From the NCBI RefSeq assembly GCF_964273065.1, contig NZ_OZ186815.1:3658001-3722000 (forward strand): a stretch of DNA of 64,000 nucleotides, given 5' to 3'. The notes under the pieces are model-generated. The model was not told the DNA's origin. It saw only the letters and a program-made list of their open reading frames with translations, and made no database searches. Both the position numbers and the translations under genes were made by a program. The stretch's first letter is position 1, and the number at the start of each line of letters is the position of its first letter. The stretch is from Nocardiopsis dassonvillei_B. GTDB lineage: Bacteria; Actinomycetota; Actinomycetes; Streptosporangiales; Streptosporangiaceae. Positions 12,730 through 20,552 of the stretch are shown in pieces.

Positions 12730-12755
12730 AGGCCCGTCTCTGGTGAGGCGGGCCT
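12730..12755 (+). terminator. rRNA operon terminator 1
   Basis: An 11-bp stem (AGGCCCGTCTC with GAGGCGGGCCT, one G-U pair) with a 4-base loop stands 15 bases after 5S. Confidence 0.75.
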
Positions 12756-12789
12756 CCCTTCGTTGGTGGGGTTGTTGTGGGGGTTGCCT

Positions 12790-12810
12790 GGGGGCGGCCC
12801 CCCTTTTTTT
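12790..12810 (+). terminator. rRNA operon terminator 2, with U-tract
   Basis: GGGGG-CGG-CCCCC is followed by seven Ts, a short but classical intrinsic terminator and a rare T-run in this genome. Confidence 0.7.
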
Positions 12811-12870
12811 GTTTTGGGTGTGGGTGGGTGTTTCTCGGCCCGGGCTTCAGGGGGTTTCCCGTCGGACCGG

Positions 12871-13030
12871 GGTCCTCGGCCACAGCCGGAAAGCATCGCT
12901 TGGACCTCCGCCGCAGGGGGTGAAGGCCGCAGGGGGGCTTCCCGCCCCAGGCACAGGGGGGTTGAGGGGAGGGAGAACCGGGACCTGCACCGCAGGGGGT
13001 GAAAGCGGGGAAGAACCTCGGCCCCGGCCC
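12871..13030. repeat. left outer repeat module block
   Basis: It contains two copies of a GC-rich module with consensus CAGGGGGTGAARGCCGCAGG (12914 and 12993), associated with CTTCCCGCCCC. Segments reappear in inverted orientation, in shuffled order, at 15378-15530: the ACAGCCGGA-to-GGACCTCCGCC stretch and the CACAGGGGGGTTG-to-GGACCTG stretch. No coding signal is seen. Confidence 0.7.
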
Positions 13031-13307
13031 CAGGGGGGTAGGCGGACTTGGAGGTTTCCAAGAGGGTCACCCGTTGGAAAGGGCGGTCTGTGGTCGCTCC
13101 CGGCAGCAAGCGTTGGTTTCCAAAGGCTCAGCCATTTGGGAAGGTACAGACTGCGGAGCGTGGGCCCGTCCCGTCGCAGTCGGCGTGCGGCAGAGCGCCG
13201 GGCCTGGGCGTTGGGCGCACGTCCCGAGTGGTGGGGGCTTGCGGGGCGGGTGCGCGCGAGGCCTGCCCCGCCCGGCCACACAGGTCCACGGAGGAAGGGT
13301 CCGCCTG
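13031..13307 (+). repeat. 277-bp inverted repeat, left arm
   Basis: This stretch is the inverted counterpart of 15101-15377, of exactly equal length. Within it, 13136-13204 (69 bp) and 13243-13307 (65 bp) match the other arm perfectly. The remainder differs by scattered substitutions. It lies directly before the IS256-family element. Confidence 0.85.
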
Positions 13308-13317
13308 CAAACCCGCG

Positions 13318-14679
13318 GGGACTGTAAAGATAAGGGTGTAACTCCAAGGGGGTAGGAGTTCACCATGAGTGACAAGGCGCAGGTCAAGAAGGATACTGGC
13401 AGGTCGGACGAAGAGCTGGTCGCGGAACTGGTCGCCAAGGCCAAGGCCGAGGGCATCGACCTGGTCGGCGAGAACGGGCTGCTGTCCCGCCTGACCAAGA
13501 CCACCCTGGAGAACGTCCTGCAAGCGGAGATGGACGCCCACCTGGGCTACGCCAAACACGAACGCTCCGCGCCCGGCAACGGCAGCGGCAGCGGCAACGC
13601 CCGTAACGGCACCCGCTCCAAGACCGTCACCACCGAGGCCGGCCCCGTCGAGCTCGACGTGCCCCGCGACCGCGACGGCTCCTTCGAGCCGCAGATCGTC
13701 AAGAAGCGCCAGCGCCGCCTGAACGGCGTCAACGGCATCGTGCTCTCACTCTCGGCCCGCGGCCTGACCCACGGCGAGATCTGCGCCCACCTGGCCGAGG
13801 TCTACGGGGCGAACGTGTCCAAGCAGACCATCTCCACGATCACCGACGGTGCGATGGACCGGATGGCCGAGTGGCAGAACCGGCCCCTGGACCCCGTCTA
13901 CCCGGTGCTGTTCGTGGACGCCATCAACGTCAAGATCCGCGACGGCCAGGTCACCAACCGGCCCGTCTACGTCGTGCTCGGGGTGACGGCCGAGGGCGAG
14001 CGCGACATCCTGGGTCTGTGGGCGGGCGAGGGCGGTGAGGGTGCCAAGTACTGGGCGCACGTGTTCACCGAGCTGCGCAACCGCGGGGTGGCCGATGTGC
14101 TCATGCTGGTGGCCGACGGGGTCAAGGGCATGGGCGAGGCGGTCGAGGCCGTGTGGCCGCGCACGGTGCTGCAGACCTGCATCGTGCACCTGCTGCGCAA
14201 CAGCTTCCGCTACGCCTCGGTCGCCGATCGGCAGAAGGTCGCCGGCGCGCTGCGGCCGGTCTACTCCGCGGCGACCGAGGAGGCCGCCCGGGAGCGGTTC
14301 GCCGAGTTCTGTTCGGTGTGGGGTGAGCGGTATCCGGCGATCGTGCGGTTGTGGGAGCAGGCGTGGGCGGAGATGGTGCCGTTCCTGGCCTTCGATGTGG
14401 AGATCCGGCGGGTCATCTGCACCACGAACGCGGTCGAGTCGATCAACGCCCGGATCCGGCGTGCGGTCAAGGCCCGGGGACACTTCCCCAACGAGCAGGC
14501 CGCGCTCAAGTGCGTGTATCTGGCGTTGATGGCGTTGGATCCGACCGGGGCGGGTGCGGTGAAGTGGGCCGGCCGGTGGAAGCGAGCGCTGAACGCGTTC
14601 GATCTGGCCTTCGACGGGCGGTTGACCGCGACACGCCAGTGACCAAGAAAAACAGTTACACCCTTAACTTGACACACCC
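13318..14679 (+). mobile_element. IS256-family insertion sequence
   Basis: The element is bounded by imperfect inverted repeats, 22 of 26 bases matching: 13318-13343 and 14654-14679, sharing AAGGGTGTAACT at the inner side. It carries one intact transposase gene filling most of its length, the usual IS256 layout. No 8-9 bp target duplication directly abuts these ends. A 10-base direct repeat GGTCCGCCTG lies at 13298-13307 and 14680-14689, so the left boundary may be about 10 bases off or the flank may be rearranged. Confidence 0.8.
13365..14642 (+). CDS. IS256-family transposase
   Basis: A full-length 425-residue DDE transposase. The catalytic triad is visible: Asp in LFVDAINVKIRDGQ (about residue 185), Asp in MLVADGVKGMGE (about 250) and Glu in TTNAVESINARIRR (about 357). 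The conserved C/DxxH-type segment reads TCIVHLLRNS. The N-terminal part contains the helix LENVLQAEMDAHLGYAKHER common to the family. AGGAG precedes the ATG. No frameshift is seen, so it should be active. It sits inside a repeat island just after an rRNA operon. Confidence 0.95.
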   Translation: MSDKAQVKKDTGRSDEELVAELVAKAKAEGIDLVGENGLLSRLTKTTLENVLQAEMDAHLGYAKHERSAPGNGSGSGNARNGTRSKTVTTEAGPVELDVPRDRDGSFEPQIVKKRQRRLNGVNGIVLSLSARGLTHGEICAHLAEVYGANVSKQTISTITDGAMDRMAEWQNRPLDPVYPVLFVDAINVKIRDGQVTNRPVYVVLGVTAEGERDILGLWAGEGGEGAKYWAHVFTELRNRGVADVLMLVADGVKGMGEAVEAVWPRTVLQTCIVHLLRNSFRYASVADRQKVAGALRPVYSAATEEAARERFAEFCSVWGERYPAIVRLWEQAWAEMVPFLAFDVEIRRVICTTNAVESINARIRRAVKARGHFPNEQAALKCVYLALMALDPTGAGAVKWAGRWKRALNAFDLAFDGRLTATRQ

Positions 14680-14708
14680 GGTCCGCCTGGAAAGGGACGG
14701 GCCTGTCC

Positions 14709-15081
14709 GACCTCGCTTGTAACACCAACCACAGGCGGAGCGACCCGCACCCGAACCGCCCCGGGCACCACAGGGGGTGAAAGCCGCAGGCACCTTCCCG
14801 CCCCGGCCCCAAGGGGCGAAAGCCGCAGAGAACCTCCCACCCCTGGCCCCCGGGGTGAAGGCCGCAGAGGACCTCTCCCCGCTTGGGAACGGCCGGCACC
14901 GAACACCCGCACCGGGCCTGGCTGGGCACTCCCGGACCGATGGCGAGGGCCAGCGCTCCCTCCTCCCTCCACCCCCTGGGGGTCGGGGCGGGAAGGTGCC
15001 TGCGGCTTTCACCCCCTGTGGTGCGGGAGGGTGCTCATGGCTGGGGTTACCCCGGCTGTGGTTGGTGTTACAAGCGAGGTC
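14709..15081. repeat. nested inverted repeat with two perfect stems
   Basis: 14709-14733 is the exact reverse complement of 15057-15081 (25 bp), and 14765-14805 of 14984-15024 (41 bp). Together they can form a long hairpin with a loop of about 180 bases. The loop contains two more copies of the CAGGGGGTGAARGCCGCAGG module (14811, 14851). No gene is supported. Confidence 0.85.
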
Positions 15082-15100
15082 GGGTGCGACCGCGGGTTTA

Positions 15101-15377
15101 CAGGCGGACCCTTCCTCCGTGGACCTGTGTGGCCGGGCGGGGCAGGCCTCGCGCGCACCCGCCCCGTAAACCCCCACCACCCAGCACGCCCGTCGAACGC
15201 ACCGGCCCGGCGCTCTGCCGCACGCCGACTGCGACGGGACGGGCCCACGCTCCGCAGTCTGTACCTTCCCAAGCGGCCGGGCTTTTGGAAACCAACGCTT
15301 GCTGCCGGGCGCCCCCACAGACCGCCCACCCCAGATGGTGACCCTCCTGGAAACCTCCAAGTCCGCCTACCCCCCTG
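15101..15377 (-). repeat. 277-bp inverted repeat, right arm
   Basis: Reverse-complement counterpart of 13031-13307. Segments 15101-15165 and 15204-15272 are identical to the left arm. Confidence 0.85.
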
Positions 15378-15610
15378 TGTCCGGGCCGGGAAACCCTCCT
15401 GCGGCCTTCACCCCCTGGGGCGGAGGTCCAAGCAACACCCTCCGGCTGTGGCCGAGGGCCCAAGAAAAGACAACAATCCCCTGCGGCACAGGTCCCGATT
15501 CTCCCTCCCCCAACCCCCCTGTGCCCAGCCGGGAAATCCACTTGCCGCTCTCACCCCCCGGGGGCCAGGGCGGGAAGGATGACCGCGGCCCTCACCCCTC
15601 CTGTGTCCGG
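15378..15610. repeat. right outer repeat module block
   Basis: It holds minus-orientation module copies, CCTGCGGCCTTCACCCCCTG at 15398-15417 plus divergent copies near 15541 and 15581. It also holds inverted stretches matching 12871-13010. From 15611 to 16087 I see only GC-rich sequence without gene or clear repeat. Confidence 0.6.
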
Positions 15611-16087
15611 GACCTGGGGAACGCCCACCCCCACCCCTCGGGGCCGTATGAAGTGGTTCTCCCTCCCGACGACGCTGGACCCCGGGCAGGAGACCTCCAC
15701 CCACAACAGCGTTGAAACATCAGGGAGGGCATGCACCCGGCAGGGACCCGGACAGGACGGTGGACCTGGCGGCCCTCCCCCGCCACACCCCAGGGCGGAG
15801 TGGCAGGGAGCATGCCCGCACCCGCCTACGGCCGCAGCGGCACCGCCCGCCGGCCCGCCGCCCGGAAATCCCCTCCCGGGCGCAGCGACGATCCGACCCT
15901 GCGCAACCGGCAGCCCCGGCGGCCCCGGCGGCCCCGGCGCAACCGAACACCACCGCCGGCCGGTCACCCGCCCGCGGGCATCACCCGGAGCGGGCCGTAC
16001 CCCTGGAGCCGGGGGCGCACCGGAGGTGCGGGTGGCGGTAGGGGACCCGCGTGGGGCGTGGAGGATATGAGGCTGTGGTGCGGGGGA

Positions 16088-16183
16088 TCAGTCCTCGTCG
16101 GCCTCGGGGGCCTCGATGAGCTGCCGGAGCAGCGCTACGAAGTCCTCGTCGCTCATGGCCGACCAGTCCACGTGCTCGTTCAT
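16088..16183 (-). CDS. 31-residue acidic peptide, hypothetical
   Basis: The ATG at 16181-16183 opens MNEHVDWSAMSDEDFVALLR and ends in PEADED. It is Asp/Glu-rich with an amphipathic central helix. A weak GGGGAC site lies upstream. It may be cotranscribed with the 102-residue DNA-binding-like gene, 94 bp upstream. It is too short to assign, and may not be real. Confidence 0.4.
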   Translation of the reverse strand: MNEHVDWSAMSDEDFVALLRQLIEAPEADED

Positions 16184-16277
16184 GCTTGCGGTGTCCCCAA
16201 ACTGGACACCGACTAAGCCTGCGCTAAGCGAATTGATGGGAGAAGTCTGGGTTAACTCCGCATCGTTCCAGGTCGGC

Positions 16278-16586
16278 TCAGATACGCCGCTGGAGGGCGC
16301 CCCGGCATTCCGGGCAGCGGCAGCGCTTGTTGTACCCCGTGACGGTGCCGTGCGGAAGGGAGGGGTCGCGCTGGGCGATCAGCGTCGAGTCGAGCTGCTC
16401 CCCGAACGGCTGCAGGATTCTGGCGGTCGAGAACACCTGTCTGGGGCTGATCTCCAGCTCCGCGGCGGCTTCGTCGATGTGCTTCCCCATCCGGAGTTTC
16501 GCGATGAGGCGGGAGCGGGTGCTCGGAGGCATCTCCGCTTCGGCGTTCGCGATCAACTGCTCGACATCGTCGATGGGGTGGCTCAT
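16278..16586 (-). CDS. small helix-turn-helix-like protein with Cys-rich tail
   Basis: A 102-residue protein. Residues 35-60 (GKHIDEAAAELEISPRQVFS) resemble a helix-turn-helix. The C-terminus, HGTVTGYNKRCRCPECRGA, is a Cys-x-Cys-x2-Cys cluster of a type common in phage and plasmid proteins of actinobacteria. GAGGAAACCC before the ATG is a good ribosome site. It is divergent from the XRE regulator. A phage-derived or accessory regulator is plausible; the target is unknown. Confidence 0.65.
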   Translation of the reverse strand: MSHPIDDVEQLIANAEAEMPPSTRSRLIAKLRMGKHIDEAAAELEISPRQVFSTARILQPFGEQLDSTLIAQRDPSLPHGTVTGYNKRCRCPECRGALQRRI

Positions 16587-16774
16587 GGGTTTCCTCTACG
16601 TGTGCGGGCGAGCCCGCCGGAACGGGCATCTTCTGCATCGTACGCGCTTTCCGCTGATGTGGCCCGTGTTGTCGATGGGGCTCCTGATTCCCTGTTAGGG
16701 ACACTCGTCACAGATAGTGGCGGGCGACTTTCCCTCTTAATGCATCGAATCAGCCGCTCTTTTCTAGAAACTCA

Positions 16775-16791
16775 TTGCTAGATGCTAGATG
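16775..16791 (+). promoter_or_regulatory. GCTAG direct repeat before XRE regulator
   Basis: TTGCTAGATGCTAGATG contains two TGCTAG units 7 bases apart, in the divergent gap 54 bases before the regulator start. A close match lies after the gene at 17668. Confidence 0.55.
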
Positions 16792-16844
16792 CCGTGTTTC
16801 GCTGGTCACATACCTTCGACACTCTCCGTCATTGGAACGGTGCC

Positions 16845-17663
16845 ATGACCAGTCCCACGGTCCGCCGTCGGCGGTTGTCCGCCGAGCTCCGCCGCCATCG
16901 TGTTCAGGCGGGTCTCACCCTCAGCGATGTCGCCGAGGAACTGGAATGGTCTCCGGCGAAGCTGGGCCATATCGAGACGGGGATCCGCAAGTGGCCGTCG
17001 GTCATGGAGATCTCCGCGCTGCTGCGACTGTACGGGGTCACCGGCGGCCAGCGGGAGGCGATCCTCACCCTGGTGCGCGAGTCGCGGATGCGCCCGTGGT
17101 GGACCGAGTACGAGGACGTCCTCTCCTCGGCCTACGTGGGCAACGAGGCCGGGGCGGTCTCCCTGCGCGTGTACGGCGGGATCCTCGTGCCGGACCTGCT
17201 GCAGAGCCCCGACTACACGGCACTGGTGGGCCGCGCCCTCGGCCACGGGGAGGACGCGGTGGAGCGGATGGTCGCCGCCTACCTCAAGCGCCAGGAGGTC
17301 CTGGAGCAGGTCCGCTACCACGCGATCGTGGAGGAGGACGCCCTCCAGCGCATCTCCGGCGACCGGGGGCTGCTGCGGGCGCAGACCACCCGGATCATCG
17401 AGGCGGCCTCCGAGCGGGTCACCGTGCAGCTGCTGCCGACCTCCGCCGGGCCCCACCCCGGGATCGCCGGGCCGTTCTCGGTGCTGGAGTTCGACGAGGA
17501 CGAGGCGGACCTGGCGTATGTGGAGGCCACCCAGGGAGGGACCATCGTGGAGGCGGACGAATCGGTCGCCACCTGCAAGAAGGTCTGGGCGGAACTGACC
17601 CGGATCGCCCTGTCCCCCAAAGCCTCCGTGGGGATCCTGCGGCGGATGGCGCTCCTCACTTGA
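16845..17663 (+). CDS. XRE-family regulator with DUF5753 domain
   Basis: A 272-residue protein. The N-terminal Xre helix-turn-helix spans about residues 10-65 (LRRHRVQAGLTLSDVAEELE, KLGHIETG). The DUF5753 domain spans about 85-265 (WWTEYEDVLSSAYVGNEAGA, PGIAGPFSVLEF, LAYVEA). The chosen ATG follows GGAACGG; an in-frame ATG at 16782 would add 21 residues with no ribosome site. Such regulators in actinobacteria usually have an adjacent DUF397 gene, which is absent here. Matching GCTAG repeats flank the gene on both sides, suggesting self-regulation and control of the downstream gene. Confidence 0.88.
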   Translation: MTSPTVRRRRLSAELRRHRVQAGLTLSDVAEELEWSPAKLGHIETGIRKWPSVMEISALLRLYGVTGGQREAILTLVRESRMRPWWTEYEDVLSSAYVGNEAGAVSLRVYGGILVPDLLQSPDYTALVGRALGHGEDAVERMVAAYLKRQEVLEQVRYHAIVEEDALQRISGDRGLLRAQTTRIIEAASERVTVQLLPTSAGPHPGIAGPFSVLEFDEDEADLAYVEATQGGTIVEADESVATCKKVWAELTRIALSPKASVGILRRMALLT

Positions 17664-17667
17664 CGGC

Positions 17668-17685
17668 TTGCTAGTCTGCTAGGTG
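17668..17685 (+). promoter_or_regulatory. second GCTAG direct repeat
   Basis: TTGCTAGTCTGCTAGGTG resembles the site at 16775. It overlaps the start of a TTGACG promoter-like box at 17660-17665 and precedes the DLW-39 gene by about 80 bases. Confidence 0.5.
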
Positions 17686-17763
17686 ACAACCTCATAAAGT
17701 TCTCTACGGAGCCCTCCTGCGGGGGCTTCCCGAACGAATCGGATCAACGAAAGGGTCCAGACA

Positions 17764-17886
17764 GTGAAGAAGATCATCGTTCTGGCGCTGGTGGCCCTCG
17801 GGGCTTTCGCCATCTACCGCAAGATCCAGGCGGACCGTGCCGAGCTCGACCTGTGGACCGAGGCCACGGCGGCCGGCGAGAACTGA
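17764..17886 (+). CDS. DLW-39 family small protein
   Basis: A 40-residue protein starting at GTG with AAAGGG upstream. It has an N-terminal hydrophobic helix (IIVLALVALGAFAIY) and a basic-acidic tail containing the family signature ELDLW. DLW-39 genes lie between gyrA and tRNA-Ala in many actinobacteria, and tRNA-Ala does follow here, 194 bases on. Function is unknown; it is probably a single-pass membrane peptide. Confidence 0.82.
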   Translation: MKKIIVLALVALGAFAIYRKIQADRAELDLWTEATAAGEN

Positions 17887-18080
17887 GTCGGCACGGCGCG
17901 GCGCGCGCCGTCCGGTGCCGGTGCGTCACACGAAGACGTGGGTGGGCCGATGTTCCCGTGGTGCGGCCCACGGCTTTGTGTCGTTCGACCCCTGGCCCAC
18001 GGCCCCCGCGGTCGTGATCCGGGGTGCGCCCTGGTGAGGGTATGCTCTGCGTAGCGACCGGGCCTGGTACCGGGGTGCGA

Positions 18081-18153
18081 GGGGCCATAGCTCAGCTGGC
18101 AGAGCGCCGGTTTTGCATACCGGAGGTCAGGGGTTCGACTCCCCTTGGCTCCA
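18081..18153 (+). tRNA. tRNA-Ala (anticodon TGC)
   Basis: The cloverleaf is complete. Acceptor GGGGCCA pairs with TGGCTCC (one G-U), the anticodon loop reads TTTGCAT and the T-arm is GGGGTTCGACTCCCC. The CCA end is not encoded. Confidence 0.96.
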
Positions 18154-18975
18154 CAGCGGATAACAGCAGGTCAGACGTAGTGCACGGGGACTCCTTCGGG
18201 GGTCCCCGTTCTCTGTTCCCGGGCCCTGGAACGGATTCGGAACGGATGGGCACGGGCGGCACCGGTCATGCCGCCCGCACGAGCGCAGGGGCGCGTTTCG
18301 CCGCCATCCGGCCGGCCGCCTCGTCGAGGGGAGCAGGGAACAGGGGTGCCCGTGCGGGTCGGGCGACATCGTCGCCGACCTGTGACCGGGCGGACCCCCG
18401 GCCCCCGCGTCGGCCGCGGCCGGGGAACGCGGCGGTCGGCGGTGCCGGGTCCCGGTACCTCCTGCCGGTGACCGGTCCCGGTCCCGGTGCCGTCCGGGCC
18501 GGGGGCGGTGGGCACCGCGTCCCGAGGTGCTTCGCGCGGTGCCCGGGTCGGCACGGGCCCGGGCTTCTCGTGCGGAGGGTGCGCCCCTTCCCGGTCACGT
18601 CCACGCCCGGCCCCCGCGCGGCGGAGACCGTCCCCTGTCCGTGGGCTTCCTGGGGCGCACCGGGCCCCGTTCCGGCGCACCGCCCGTGCCCGGCGCCCCC
18701 TCCGGCCGGGCGGCGGCGCGCACCCCAGGAGAGGTCGGGGTCGGCGCCGCGACCCCCCATCCCCGGACACCCGTCCCACCCGCTCTCCGCCCCACCCGCC
18801 CCCGTCCGAGGCGGGGGACGCCGGCCCGGGGGCGCGGCCCGGGAGACTTTCGGTCCTCGTCAAAAGGCTGGTCGCCCCGTTCCGCTTCGACGAAGGTGGT
18901 GTCCACGGGAGGACGGTCGCACGGATCCGCCGACGGATCCCTCCGAGCGGCCGTTACCGGGAAAGGGAGCCGACC
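18154..18975. other. long non-coding GC-rich gap
   Basis: Long open frames exist on both strands, but none has family resemblance, a ribosome site or consistent composition. I see no gene, tRNA or clear repeat. A decayed region is possible. Confidence 0.5.
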
Positions 18976-19350
18976 ATGCCGCAGTACTTCCTCACCATGC
19001 CGCACGACACCGCCGACGAGCCGACGATGGAGTCGATGCAGGAGATGGACCCCGCCGAGCTGGAGGCCGTGATGGCCGCCGTCGAGGCCTTCAACACCGC
19101 GCTCAACGAGGCCGGCGCCTTCGTCCACGCCGGAGGGCTCCACCCGCCCTCGACCGCGATCACCGTCGACGCCACCGGTCCCGAGGTGGAGCACACGCCC
19201 GGCCCGTTCGTCGACGCCACCGAGTACGTCGGCGGCTTCTGGATCATCGACGCCCCGGACGAGCGGACCGCGGTCGGCTGGGCCGAGCGGTGCTCCGCCG
19301 CCCTGCGGTCGCGCATCGAGGTCCGCGCCCTCCAGGAAGCGCCCGAATAG
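18976..19350 (+). CDS. YCII/DGPF-domain protein
   Basis: A 124-residue alpha-beta protein. It begins MPQYFLTMPHD and contains AGAFVHAGGLHPP, GPFVDATEYVGGFWIIDAPD and a C-terminal IEVRALQE. These match the YCII-related (DGPF) fold, with the DGPF-like motif here reading GPFVD. AAAGGGAGCCGACC precedes the ATG; a longer in-frame reading has no start signal. Members are often annotated as sigma-factor-linked or dehydrogenase-like proteins without proven activity. It stands alone between non-coding stretches. Confidence 0.8.
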   Translation: MPQYFLTMPHDTADEPTMESMQEMDPAELEAVMAAVEAFNTALNEAGAFVHAGGLHPPSTAITVDATGPEVEHTPGPFVDATEYVGGFWIIDAPDERTAVGWAERCSAALRSRIEVRALQEAPE

Positions 19351-19857
19351 GCCCCTGGCGGCGACCCGGCGGCCCCCGTGGAGGGAGCCGCCGCGGGCGG
19401 GCCCCGGCCCCGCTCCTCCGGGTCAGCCCCACCGCACGCCCCGGAGGAGGTCCTCGGGGCGTTGCAGCACACGGCCGGCGTGCCGCCGTTCACGGCCCCG
19501 CGGGCGAGCCGCTGGACGGGAACGCCCGGGTCGAAGCCCGAGCGCTCCAGGACCAGGAGGCTCCCCTCCTTTCGGCCCGCAGCGTCCATGGCATCTCGGC
19601 GGTCATGGCGGAGGGGGCGGCTCGGCCCGGCTGATGCGCAGAAGGCGGGGCGGATCGACCTCCGGATCTCGCAGACGACGGTCCCGGGGGACCCGGTCCG
19701 GTCCACGGGCCGGGCGCGGAAGGTGGAGGCGTGCCCCGCCCCGGGCCTGGGCTCCGGGCATCGGCCACCGCGCCAGGAGTTCCGGCGTGGCCGGCGCGGG
19801 CCGGAGCCTCTGCGGCGGGCGGGGGAGAACCGGCCGACGTGGACGGAGCGCAGGTCC
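19351..19857. other. non-coding gap
   Basis: No supported gene is seen. The segment borders the decayed ArsR/VOC pair and is probably also degenerate. Confidence 0.4.
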
Positions 19858-20180
19858 TCAGCCGCCCTCGTCCACCCGGTCGAGGACGTCGCCGAGGGCG
19901 TTCATCCGGTCGCGCCCGAACCGTTGGTACGGGGTGGGCCGGTCCGCCGGGTCCTCCAGGGGCCGGGCGGTGACCCGTTACAGGCTCTGGCGCCCGTCCC
20001 GGGGCTTGTCCGCCAGGCCCCTCCCCCGCAGGGCCCGCAGGTGCCCGGAAACGCCCGGCCGACCCATGTCGAACACGGCCGCCGGCCCTCTGCTCCCCCT
20101 CCGGCAGCGCGTCGGGATCTCGCGGCGGGCGGGGCCGGCGAGGGCGCCGAGGAGCCGGTCCGGCGGGGTGCTCCCGGTGC
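19858..20180 (-). pseudogene. ArsR-family regulator pseudogene
   Basis: The reading LLGALAGPARREI, then FDMGRPGVSGHLRALRGRGL, ADKPRDGRQSL is recognisably an ArsR winged helix. An in-frame TAA at 19978-19980 follows where the family normally has Tyr-Arg. The frame then continues with RVTARPLEDPADRPTPYQRF and MNALGDVLDRVDEGG to a second stop at 19858. A Tyr-to-stop change explains it. The N-terminus lacks a convincing start. It lies beside a decayed VOC gene, a common functional pair. Confidence 0.75.
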
Positions 20181-20195
20181 GGGGGCGGGGACGGG

Positions 20196-20552
20196 TGCTC
20201 CGGCCCGGGAGCACGTATCCCATCGCCGCCGGGGCCGGAGAGCGTCGCCTGGAGGACCCACGGCATGCCGTCGGGCCCCGCCGCGGCCGCGCCCGCAACG
20301 CGCAGGCGCGCCATGCCGGCGCCGGGGTCCGAGCCGACCGGTGTCGGTCCCGGCCGCCCCCGGCGTTCGTGCCGGGGAAGGGCCGGTGCAGCACCGGCGT
20401 GGATCCGACGCGGGGCCGACTTCCGGCCGGCGGTCCTCGCCGAAGGCCCGGACCGCCTCGGCCCCGAGTCCGAGCGCGCCCCGGCGGAACCCCGGCGCCC
20501 CGTCCTGGTCGGAGACGAACACGGCCGCGGTCCCCACCGCGTTCACCGCCAT
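20196..20552 (-). pseudogene. VOC (glyoxalase-like) family pseudogene
   Basis: From the ATG at 20552 the frame reads MAVNAVGTAAVFVSDQDGAP then AFGEDRRPEVGP. The family pattern then shifts frame to LHRPFPGTNAGG and shifts again to MPWVLQATLSGPGGDGIRAP. All three pieces align in order with a normal VOC protein, so at least two frameshifts have broken it. It would have been cotranscribed with the ArsR gene downstream. Confidence 0.75.

Noticed and set aside
12914..15603. Possible CRISPR array in the repeated modules
   Set aside because: Copies vary in spacing and orientation, no regular unique spacers and no cas genes.
12743..15715. Long open frames across the repeat island (apart from the transposase)
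   Set aside because: They arise from GC-rich inverted repeats, mirror one another in both orientations and lack ribosome sites.
18171..18863. Minus-strand frame in the gap after tRNA-Ala
   Set aside because: Arg/Pro/Gly-biased composition typical of random high-GC frames, no start signal, no family.
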